Positions 32,032-39,039 of a stretch of DNA of 39,039 bases are shown piece by piece. The notes under the pieces were generated by a model. That model was not told where the DNA came from, ran no database searches, and worked only from the letters and a program-made list of their open reading frames with translations. The position numbers were made by a program, and so were the translations under genes. The stretch's first letter is position 1, and every line of letters starts with the position of its first letter. This DNA comes from Eubacterium sp. UBA4343 (GTDB taxonomy: Bacteria > Bacillota > Clostridia > Lachnospirales > Lachnospiraceae): assembly GCA_002394235.1 (NCBI GenBank), contig DGTF01000060.1, positions 1-39,039 on the forward strand. The letters run 5' to 3'.

Positions 32032-33522
32032 ATGAGGGCTAGCGGAATACTGATGCCGATCTTCAGTCTTCCCGGAAAATACGGAATCGGGTGCTTCTCG
32101 GAGGAAGCGTACAGGTTCGTGGATTTTCTGAAAAAAGCAGGACAAAAATACTGGCAGATTCTGCCGGTTGGACCGACGGGATTTGGAGATTCCCCCTACC
32201 AGTCCTTTTCTACCTTTGCAGGGAATCCCTATTTTATCAGTCCGGAGGAACTCGAGAGACAGGGGCTGATCCGGAAAGAGGATATCCCGGAGCCGGAAGA
32301 GGACGCAAGGGAGGACCGTGTAGATTACGGATGGCTTTACAACACGCGATATACAGTCCTGAGAAAGGCATTTCAGAACTGGAAGGGGCAGGAGCGTCCG
32401 GATTTTGCGGAATTTCTGTCCGAGAACGGGTACTGGATTGAAGATTACGCTCTTTTTATGGCAGAGAAGGACCACTTCGGGGGAAGAAGTTTTTCCGAGT
32501 GGGATGCGGACATCCGCTTCCGGAGACCCGCTGCCATGGAAAAGGCGAGGCAGGAACTTGCGGATGAGATTCTGTACTATGAATATATTCAATACGAGTT
32601 CAACCGGGAATGGACAAAACTGAAAAAATATGCAAACGAGAACGGTATCCGGATTATCGGTGATATTCCGATCTATGTATCACCGGACAGCGCGGATTTC
32701 TGGGCACACCCGGAACTGTTCCAGACAGATGAGAACAATCTGCCGACCAGCGTAGCCGGATGCCCGCCCGACGGTTTTTCTGCAGATGGACAGCTTTGGG
32801 GCAATCCTCTGTATGACTGGGAGTATCACAAGAAGACCGGATACAATTGGTGGCTGAAGAGAATTTCAAAATGCGCAGAGCTCTATGATGTGATCCGGAT
32901 TGATCACTTCAGAGGTTTTGACGAATATTACTCCATCAAGGCGGGAAGCCCGAATGCAATCGGAGGGCACTGGTGCAAGGGACCGAATACAGATCTGTTT
33001 GATACGATCCGGGAAAAAATTGGTGATATCCGGATTATCGCGGAGGACCTCGGCTACATTACAGATACCGTAAAGAAAATGGTAAAGGAAACCGGATACC
33101 CGAATATGAAGGTGATCGAATTTGCTTTCGATTCGAGAGATTCCAGCGGCAGAGCTGCGTATTACCCGTACAATTACAACAGCAACTGTGTTGTGTATAC
33201 GGGAACGCACGACAATGAAACACTGCTGGGCTGGCTCGGAAACATTATGCCCGAGGAGAGGCAGGAGCTGAAGGATTATCTGGGAACGGATACAGAGGAT
33301 GACCGGGAGATTGTGGACCGAACCATTCGTCTGGTTGAGAGCAGTGTAGCGGATCTCTGTGTGGTACCGATACAGGACTGGCTTGGGCTGGACAATTCTG
33401 CCCGGATCAATCATCCGAGCACGACCGGTACAAACTGGGTGTGGAGACTGAAGGAAGGACAGATAACGGAGCAGCTTTCCGACAGAATTGATAAGATCTG
33501 CAGTATATACGGCAGAATCTGA
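32032..33522 (+). CDS. malQ: 4-alpha-glucanotransferase, copy 1
   Basis: GH77 enzyme (amylomaltase) that transfers maltodextrin segments and releases glucose. The 496-residue protein starts MRASGILMPIFSLPGKYGIG and has the family blocks GDSPYQSFSTFAGNPY, the nucleophile in RIDHFRGF (Asp291), the acid/base in IAEDLG (Glu338) and the third catalytic residue in GTHDNET (Asp394). AAGGA precedes the ATG. It lies 57 bases after the permease and before a terminator, so it is probably the last gene of the transport operon. It is clearly homologous along its whole length to the second malQ at 34898. Confidence 0.97.
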   Translation: MRASGILMPIFSLPGKYGIGCFSEEAYRFVDFLKKAGQKYWQILPVGPTGFGDSPYQSFSTFAGNPYFISPEELERQGLIRKEDIPEPEEDAREDRVDYGWLYNTRYTVLRKAFQNWKGQERPDFAEFLSENGYWIEDYALFMAEKDHFGGRSFSEWDADIRFRRPAAMEKARQELADEILYYEYIQYEFNREWTKLKKYANENGIRIIGDIPIYVSPDSADFWAHPELFQTDENNLPTSVAGCPPDGFSADGQLWGNPLYDWEYHKKTGYNWWLKRISKCAELYDVIRIDHFRGFDEYYSIKAGSPNAIGGHWCKGPNTDLFDTIREKIGDIRIIAEDLGYITDTVKKMVKETGYPNMKVIEFAFDSRDSSGRAAYYPYNYNSNCVVYTGTHDNETLLGWLGNIMPEERQELKDYLGTDTEDDREIVDRTIRLVESSVADLCVVPIQDWLGLDNSARINHPSTTGTNWVWRLKEGQITEQLSDRIDKICSIYGRI

Positions 33523-33588
33523 AGACTAGTTTAACATGGAATGACCTTGACATTGATAAGCAAATAAGCCATTATTTAATGTGGACAG

Positions 33589-33624
33589 AACCCGCGTCGT
33601 CAGACAGACGGATGCGGGTTTTTT
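33589..33624 (+). terminator. Terminator after the first malQ
   Basis: ACCCGC-GTC pairs with GAC...GCGGGT and is followed by TTTTTT. It ends the transport-malQ operon and separates it from lacI. Confidence 0.88.
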
Positions 33625-33637
33625 CAGAGCACTGATT

Positions 33638-33649
33638 GGAAACGTTTCC
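33638..33649. promoter_or_regulatory. LacI-family operator upstream of lacI
   Basis: GGAAACGTTTCC, a perfect palindrome sharing AAACGTTTCC with the transporter operators. It is 160 bases before the regulator gene, which suggests autoregulation. Confidence 0.7.
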
Positions 33650-33696
33650 TATCAGAAAACACATGCACGAAGAGGCTTTTTCCGAAAGCATTCATA

Positions 33697-33726
33697 TTGT
33701 GCATTGTGTGACAGACGAGCTATACT
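33697..33726 (+). promoter_or_regulatory. Possible promoter of lacI-malQ2
   Basis: TTGTGC (33697-33702), 18-base spacer, TATACT (33721-33726). The match is moderate. It lies between the operator and the regulator gene. Confidence 0.4.
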
Positions 33727-33808
33727 GCAGATTGCGTCGTACTGCATATTTTTGTAAATCAGCAGATATGATGACTGCAGAAGAGACATTTGAGGAGAAG
33801 TTGAGAAG

Positions 33809-34846
33809 TTGGCGGGGTTAACAATTAAGGATATTGCAAGAATCTGCAATGTAAGTATCAGCACAGTGTCAAGGGCGATCAATAATGACCATGGCATTAA
33901 CAATCAGACGCGGGAGCGTGTGCTGCAGGTCGCTAAGCAGTTCGGGTATGTGCCGAATAACAGCGCCAGAAACCTGAAGATGGCAGAGTCAAATACGATT
34001 GCACTGATGAGCAAGGGTATGAACAATCCTTTCTTCCAGGGGATGTATCCTTACTTCCAGCAGGAACTGGAGAAATACAATTATGAATTCCTCCTTCACT
34101 CGATGCCTGAGGAAATTGATGAGGGGTACGAGGCGGAGGAAATCGCGAAGGAAAAAAGACTTAAAGGTATGATCTTTCTCGGCGGAAGACTCGATTATCC
34201 CGAGGCAGTGCTCGGGAATATACAGGTTCCCTTTGTATTGTGTTCTGTCGCAAGTGCCGTGAGTGTAAATATGACGAACATGAATGTCTCTTCGGTGTCC
34301 ATTGATGATGAGAAAGAGGCTTACAAGGTTGTGAAGTATCTGATCCGGATGGGCCACCGCAGAATCGCGATTATCGCAGGCAAGAAGCATGATCACACGG
34401 TAGCCTTTCTGCGTGAATCCGGCTATCGCAGGGCGATCAATGAGAGTGGAATCGAGATGGATCCGGAACTGATCCGCTATCTGGATGACAGCATTCCCGA
34501 GTATACAGAGGCAAACGGGTACGCGACCATGAAGAAGCTGCTGGAGTCCGGCACGGATTTCACCGCGGTTTTTGTGATCTCGGACCGGATGGCTACCGGG
34601 GCTTACAAGGCTATTTATGATTCCGGCAGGAAGATACCCCGGGATATTTCCGTGGTTGGATTTGACGGAATCGAGCTTTCACGGTATTTGTATCCGTCAC
34701 TCACCACCGTGGTGCAGCCGGTTCAGAAGATGGTAAAGTCCAGTGTGGAACTGCTGAGAGCCCAGATCATGGGCGATACAACAAAGAAGCATCTCATCTA
34801 TGATGCGGAGCTTTCCGAGGCGGACTCCGTGAGAAACCTGCTCTAA
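33809..34846 (+). CDS. LacI-family transcriptional regulator of alpha-glucan genes
   Basis: A 345-residue regulator with an N-terminal helix-turn-helix and hinge (LTIKDIARICNVSISTVS, residues 4-21, then FGYVPNNSARNL), followed by a periplasmic-binding-protein-like sensor domain (65-335) ending in the usual ISVVGFDGIELSRYLYPSLTTV block. It starts at a TTG codon. GAGGAG lies 11 bases before it, and no in-frame ATG gives the family N-terminus. Its target is probably the GAAACGTTTC sites at 28279-28328 and 33638. The effector is unknown, with maltose or a maltodextrin likely. It lies 51 bases before the second malQ, without a terminator between them. Confidence 0.92.
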   Translation: MAGLTIKDIARICNVSISTVSRAINNDHGINNQTRERVLQVAKQFGYVPNNSARNLKMAESNTIALMSKGMNNPFFQGMYPYFQQELEKYNYEFLLHSMPEEIDEGYEAEEIAKEKRLKGMIFLGGRLDYPEAVLGNIQVPFVLCSVASAVSVNMTNMNVSSVSIDDEKEAYKVVKYLIRMGHRRIAIIAGKKHDHTVAFLRESGYRRAINESGIEMDPELIRYLDDSIPEYTEANGYATMKKLLESGTDFTAVFVISDRMATGAYKAIYDSGRKIPRDISVVGFDGIELSRYLYPSLTTVVQPVQKMVKSSVELLRAQIMGDTTKKHLIYDAELSEADSVRNLL

Positions 34847-34897
34847 GGGGCGGTTTGAGACGAAATTGCACGGGAAGTACAGGAGAACGAGGTGAAA

Positions 34898-36514
34898 ATG
34901 AGAACAAGTGGTATTTTGCTTCCGGTTTCATCCCTGCCGACCAGATATGGAATCGGCGGTTTTTCGGATGAAGCGTTTGAATTTGTGGACCGGCTAGAGG
35001 AGGCCGGGCAGAGCTGGTGGCAGGTCCTGCCACTGGGTCCGACCGGATACGGGGATTCTCCGTATCAGTCCTTTTCCACTTTTGCCGGGAACCCCTACTA
35101 TATTTCGCTGGATAAGCTGAGAGAGGAGGGACTTCTTACTACTGAGGAATGCGAAGAGGCGGACTGCGGTCAGAACCCCGAATATGTAGATTATGAGAAA
35201 ATCTACTTCAGCCGCTTCAAGGTCCTGAAGAAGGCCTTCGACCGGTTTGAGCGTGAATCACAGGGACAGGATGAACTGGAGGCTTTCTGTGAGAAGAATC
35301 GGGACTGGCTTGCGGATTATGCTCTGTACATGGCAATCAAGAACAGCCGCGGCGGAGAGGAATGGAGCCGCTGGCCAGCGGAGCTGAAGGACAGAGATCC
35401 TGAGGCGTTAAAGGCGGCGGAGAGTGAGCTCCAGACAGAGGTAAAATACTACTGCTTCCTGCAGTTTGAATTCGCGAAGCAGTGGAAGGCATTGAAGGAT
35501 TATGCGAACGGGAAGAAAATCGGCATTATCGGAGATATTCCGATCTATGTGGCAATGGACAGCGCGGACTGCTGGGCAGGCCGGGAGCTCTTCCAGTTCG
35601 ACAGTGACGGTAAACCTTCCGGGGTCGCGGGATGTCCTCCGGATGCATTTTCCGCTGACGGACAGCTCTGGGGGAATCCGCTGTACAACTGGGATTATCA
35701 CAGACAGACAGGATACCGCTGGTGGATCCGCAGAATGAAGAGATGCGCGGAGCTTTATGATTCGGTCAGAATCGATCATTTCCGTGGATTTGCGGGGTAC
35801 TATTCGATTCCCTTCGGTGCGCCGAATGCCAGAAATGGTCATTGGGAGAAGGGCCCTGGCATAGATCTGTTTCATGCGATCCAATCTGAGCTCGGAGATC
35901 AGAATTACATCGCTGAGGATCTGGGCTTCCTGACGGATGATGTCGTAGAAATGGTAAAGGAAACCGGATATCCCGGGATGAAGGTTCTGGGATTTGCCTT
36001 TGACGGCAGTCCGGACAATGGATACCTCCCGGATCACTACGAGAAAAACTGCGTGGTATACACGGGCACTCATGATAACGAGACGATTGTGGGATGGTTC
36101 CGCAATCTGAATCGAAGGGGAAAGGCCTTTGCAAAGAAGTATCTCGGGCACAGAGTAGTTCCGGAGGAGGATTTTGTAAGGCTTGCCTTGATGAGTGTCG
36201 CGAATCTGGCGGTTATTCCGGTTCAGGATTATCTTGGACTTGGCGATGAGGCAAGAATCAATGAGCCGTCTACCCTTGGAGACAACTGGAAGTGGAGGCT
36301 TGTCCCGGGACAGTTCGATGTGCACACGGCAGGGAAAATCCGCGAGCTGACGGAGATCAGTGACAGACTCCCGGCAAGAGAACGGAAAGAAAAGACGAAA
36401 GATAAGGAAGACAGAGGAAAAAATAGAAATAACAGCATAAAATACAGTACAAATGACAGTACAAAAGACGATATAAATGACAGTACGAAAGACAGTACAA
36501 AGGATAGTGTATAA
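34898..36514 (+). CDS. malQ: 4-alpha-glucanotransferase, copy 2, with repeat tail
   Basis: A 538-residue GH77 enzyme paralogous to the gene at 32032. Catalytic residues are present: Asp293 (RIDHFRGF), Glu340 (IAEDLG) and Asp393 (THDNET). A GTG at 34892 is possible, but ATG 34898 aligns with the other copy (MRTSGILLPV versus MRASGILMPI) and follows GAGGTGA. The main oddity is the C-terminus. After the conserved fold ends near residue 490, a charged Lys/Glu-rich stretch is followed by [N/D]-S-T-K-type repeats encoded by 12-bp units, a tail the other copy lacks. It is probably cotranscribed with the LacI gene. Confidence 0.96.
   Translation: MRTSGILLPVSSLPTRYGIGGFSDEAFEFVDRLEEAGQSWWQVLPLGPTGYGDSPYQSFSTFAGNPYYISLDKLREEGLLTTEECEEADCGQNPEYVDYEKIYFSRFKVLKKAFDRFERESQGQDELEAFCEKNRDWLADYALYMAIKNSRGGEEWSRWPAELKDRDPEALKAAESELQTEVKYYCFLQFEFAKQWKALKDYANGKKIGIIGDIPIYVAMDSADCWAGRELFQFDSDGKPSGVAGCPPDAFSADGQLWGNPLYNWDYHRQTGYRWWIRRMKRCAELYDSVRIDHFRGFAGYYSIPFGAPNARNGHWEKGPGIDLFHAIQSELGDQNYIAEDLGFLTDDVVEMVKETGYPGMKVLGFAFDGSPDNGYLPDHYEKNCVVYTGTHDNETIVGWFRNLNRRGKAFAKKYLGHRVVPEEDFVRLALMSVANLAVIPVQDYLGLGDEARINEPSTLGDNWKWRLVPGQFDVHTAGKIRELTEISDRLPARERKEKTKDKEDRGKNRNNSIKYSTNDSTKDDINDSTKDSTKDSV
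36431..36514 (+). repeat. Seven 12-bp coding repeats ending at the malQ2 stop codon
   Basis: Seven consecutive 12-bp units (36431, 36443, 36455, 36467, 36479, 36491, 36503), consensus GACAGTACAAAA, encode four-residue repeats of the type Asp-Ser-Thr-Lys. The last unit ends exactly with the TAA stop at 36512-36514. Confidence 0.93.
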
Positions 36515-36636
36515 GAAACAAGAACCGTAAGCAGCTGTGCCACGAAATGAGGACACAGGGACATTGCGACTGAACTTTAGATAGAAGTTATACTTTGAGA
36601 CAACAACATGTGAGAGAAAATAAGGAGAATCAAAGC

Positions 36637-38949
36637 ATGGGAACAATGGAAGAGAAAAGCGTAGATACGACAGATGCTGTTATGGAGGAGAGGATCGAGA
36701 AGATTCTGACGGTGCGTTTCGGAAGAGGACTGAGGGATTGTACAAAAGAGGAAATTTTTGAGGCTCTGATGCAGATCACGAAAGAGGAGATGGAGGGACG
36801 TCCGAAAGTAGAAGGCAAAAAGAAGCTCTACTACATCTCCGCCGAGTTTCTGATCGGAAAGCTGCTTTCCAATAACCTGATCAACCTTGGACTCTATGAC
36901 AAGGTGAATGCCATCCTGAAGAAATACAAGCTCTGTGTTGCAGATATTGAGGGACTTGAGAATGAGCCGTCGCTCGGAAACGGCGGTCTCGGCCGTCTTG
37001 CCGCATGTTTCCTGGATTCAATCGCTACGCTGAATCTGTGCGGAGACGGAGTGGGTCTGAACTATCATTACGGGCTGTTCCGTCAGGAATTTCTGAACAA
37101 CAAGCAGCATGAGGTCATCAATCCGTGGATTCGCAAGGACAGCTGGCTGGAGCGCCGCCCGGAATCGTTTGAGGTGCCGTTCGGCAGATTTACTCTGAAA
37201 TCTACGATGTATGACATCGATATTCCGGGATATGAGACCGGGAAATGCAACCGGCTGCACTTGTTTGACCTGGATTCGGTCGATGACGGCATGGTTCAGC
37301 CGGACAGCATCAATTTTGATAAGAGAGATATCCAGAGAAATCTCACCCTGTTCCTGTATCCGGACGACAGTGACCGGGACGGAAGAATTCTGCGTGTATA
37401 TCAGCAGTACTTTATGGTAAGCAATGCTGCGCAGCTGATTCTGAAGGAAGCGGACGAAAGAGGAGTAGACATTCATAAGCTGGATGAGTATGTCGCTGTG
37501 CAGATTAACGACACCCATCCGTCCATGGTAATTCCGGAGCTGATCCGTCTTCTGACCGCGCGCGGTCTGTCCATGGATGAGGCAATTGAGGTTGTCACAA
37601 AGACCTGTGCCTATACCAATCACACAATCCTCGCGGAAGCTCTCGAAAAATGGCCGATCGATTATCTGGAGGAAGCAGTACCGCATCTTCTTCCGATCAT
37701 TCGGGAGCTGGACAAGAGAGTACGGGCGAAGGTGAAGGATGAGACAACCTACATCATCGACAAGGACAATCTGGTTCATATGGCATCGATGGATATCCAT
37801 TACGGGCATTCGGTCAACGGTGTCGCTTCTCTTCACACGAAGATACTCGAGGAATCCGAGCTGAAGAATTTCTATAAGCTTTATCCGGAGAAATTTAACA
37901 ACAAGACAAACGGTATTACGTTCCGCCGCTGGTTCATCGCCTCCAACCCGGAGCTCACGTCCTATATCGAGTCTCTGATTGGACCCGGATTCCGCAAGGA
38001 TGCAATGGAGCTGGAGAAACTGATGAAATATTATGATGATGAGAAGGTGCTCAATGAGATCGGCAGAATCCGTCATCACAACAAGAAAAAGGCGGCTGAG
38101 TATCTGTATGAGACACAGAACCTCGTCCTGGATGTGGACTCGATCTTTGATGTACAGGTAAAGCGTCTGCATGAGTATAAGCGTCAGCAGATGAATGCGC
38201 TGTACGCGATCTATAAATATCTTGAGATCAAGAAGGGCAATCTCCCGAAGCGGCCGATCACAATGATCTTCGGCGCCAAGGCAGCTCCGGCCTACACCAT
38301 CGCAAAGGATATCATACACCTGATTCTCTGTCTGCAGGAGCTGACGACAAAGGATCCGGAGGTAAGTCCGTACCTCAAGGTTGTCATGATTGAGAATTAC
38401 AACATTACCAAGGCGGAGAAAATCATCCCGGCTGCGGATATCTCTGAGCAGATCTCTCTTGCTTCCAAGGAGGCTTCCGGCACAGGCAATATGAAGTTCA
38501 TGCTGAACGGAGCCATCACCCTCGGAACCGAGGACGGCGCCAATGTAGAGATTCATGATCTTGTCGGAGATGACAACATCTACATCTTCGGAAAGAAATC
38601 GGAAGAGGTTGTGAAGCTCTATGAGACCGAAGGCTACAAGGCAAAGGACTATTACGACAACGTGCCGCTGATTCACAGACTGGTTGACTTTATCATCGGA
38701 AGTGAAGTGAAGAGTGTCGGCGATCCGGTAAGCCTTGAGAGACTCCACCATGAGCTGATTTCCAAGGACTGGTTCATGACTCTTCTCGACGTTGAGGATT
38801 ATATCCGGACGAAGGAGAAGATGTTCGATGACTTCAATGACCGTAAGAGCTGGTACAAGAAGGAGCTTGTGAATATCGCGAAGGCAGGATTCTTCTCCTC
38901 CGACCGGACCATCGCTCAGTACAATAAAGACATCTGGCATCTCAGCTGA
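36637..38949 (+). CDS. glgP: Glycogen/maltodextrin phosphorylase
   Basis: GT35 phosphorylase that releases glucose 1-phosphate from alpha-1,4-glucan ends. The 770-residue protein contains [67 protein letters not shown] and the PLP-binding lysine in [11 protein letters not shown] (Lys620). A longer frame starts at a TTG (36595), but AAGGAG lies nine bases before ATG 36637. It follows malQ2 by 122 bases and may have its own promoter (TTGCGA and TATACT with a 19-base spacer, weak). It would use the linear glucans produced by the two MalQ enzymes. A strong terminator follows. Confidence 0.97.
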   Translation: MGTMEEKSVDTTDAVMEERIEKILTVRFGRGLRDCTKEEIFEALMQITKEEMEGRPKVEGKKKLYYISAEFLIGKLLSNNLINLGLYDKVNAILKKYKLCVADIEGLENEPSLGNGGLGRLAACFLDSIATLNLCGDGVGLNYHYGLFRQEFLNNKQHEVINPWIRKDSWLERRPESFEVPFGRFTLKSTMYDIDIPGYETGKCNRLHLFDLDSVDDGMVQPDSINFDKRDIQRNLTLFLYPDDSDRDGRILRVYQQYFMVSNAAQLILKEADERGVDIHKLDEYVAVQINDTHPSMVIPELIRLLTARGLSMDEAIEVVTKTCAYTNHTILAEALEKWPIDYLEEAVPHLLPIIRELDKRVRAKVKDETTYIIDKDNLVHMASMDIHYGHSVNGVASLHTKILEESELKNFYKLYPEKFNNKTNGITFRRWFIASNPELTSYIESLIGPGFRKDAMELEKLMKYYDDEKVLNEIGRIRHHNKKKAAEYLYETQNLVLDVDSIFDVQVKRLHEYKRQQMNALYAIYKYLEIKKGNLPKRPITMIFGAKAAPAYTIAKDIIHLILCLQELTTKDPEVSPYLKVVMIENYNITKAEKIIPAADISEQISLASKEASGTGNMKFMLNGAITLGTEDGANVEIHDLVGDDNIYIFGKKSEEVVKLYETEGYKAKDYYDNVPLIHRLVDFIIGSEVKSVGDPVSLERLHHELISKDWFMTLLDVEDYIRTKEKMFDDFNDRKSWYKKELVNIAKAGFFSSDRTIAQYNKDIWHLS

Positions 38950-38972
38950 GACAGGCTCTGCAGAGTTGTTAA

Positions 38973-39000
38973 GGGCTGCCGCAATGCGGCGGCCTTTTTT
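38973..39000 (+). terminator. Terminator of glgP
   Basis: GGCTGCCGC-AAT-GCGGCGGCC (one G-U pair) followed by TTTTTT. The T-tract is continuous with the third copy of the 98-bp element. Confidence 0.95.
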
Positions 39001-39039
39001 ACGCGAACAGTGATCCGCAGCCGAATGCGAAGTATTCGT
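38997..39039 (+). repeat. 98-bp terminator-associated dispersed element, copy 3 (cut by the window end)
   Basis: The first 43 bases match copies 1 and 2 with a single difference (TGATCC for TGAGCC). It again begins in the T-tract of a plus-strand terminator. The rest lies beyond the window. Confidence 0.88.

Noticed and set aside
33547..33575. TTGACA-17-CATTAT promoter-like sequence after the first malQ
   Set aside because: It is followed immediately by the malQ terminator and has a weak -10. A promoter feeding straight into a terminator is unlikely to drive lacI.
36564..36594. Promoter of glgP (TTGCGA and TATACT)
   Set aside because: The 19-base spacer and weak -35 make it doubtful. It is mentioned in the glgP entry but not listed as a feature.

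Overview
The window reads as a chromosomal segment of a Lachnospiraceae-like member of the Clostridia. Support comes from paired glgC and glgD, SpoVG, DnaD- and DnaI-type replication proteins, AGGAGG-type ribosome binding sites, sigma-A-like promoters, and lysine and cobalamin riboswitches of Firmicutes type. Nothing looks like a phage or plasmid. The only mobile-type gene is one tyrosine recombinase.

Layout. 1-78 is the 3' end of a gene, probably ilvC, followed by a terminator and the first copy of a 98-bp dispersed element. 313-2655 (minus) is a lysine-riboswitch-controlled dapA-dapB operon with a 14-bp minisatellite in its leader. 2753-4823 (plus) is typA. 4970-10009 (minus) is murC-dnaD-dnaI-prs, read from one promoter whose leader is made of three tandem two-hairpin modules. 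10127-12890 (plus) is glgC-glgD-spoVG. 13048-14655 is an RsmF-type rRNA methyltransferase. 15136-16537 is a tyrosine recombinase gene between two inverted 33-bp copies of a lox/FRT-like site, a candidate self-inverting cassette. 16849-18276 is pyk. 18474-23165 encodes a 1563-residue c-di-GMP protein with an EAL domain, several PAS-like modules, a GAF-like module and a C-terminal GGDEF. 23204-26758 is a cobalamin-riboswitch operon (permease, ATPase with an extra domain, lipoprotein). 26928-27980 (minus) is galM. 28279-38949 is an alpha-glucan block: ABC binding protein, two permeases, two 4-alpha-glucanotransferases, a LacI regulator and glycogen phosphorylase. The window ends inside another copy of the 98-bp element.

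How the genes fit together. Glycogen precursor synthesis (glgC/glgD) and alpha-glucan import and breakdown (binding protein, permeases, malQ x2, glgP) are both present. The LacI gene lies between the malQ paralogues, and GAAACGTTTC-type operators lie at the transport promoter and upstream of lacI. Lysine controls dapA-dapB through a riboswitch terminator. Cobalamin controls its uptake genes in the same way.

The most unusual features are non-coding. They are the invertible recombinase cassette, the murC leader modules, the 98-bp element placed exactly at terminator T-tracts, and short tandem repeats that include or abut stop codons (dapB, the cobalamin ATPase, the second malQ). All calls come from reading the sequence. 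No database search or folding software was used.
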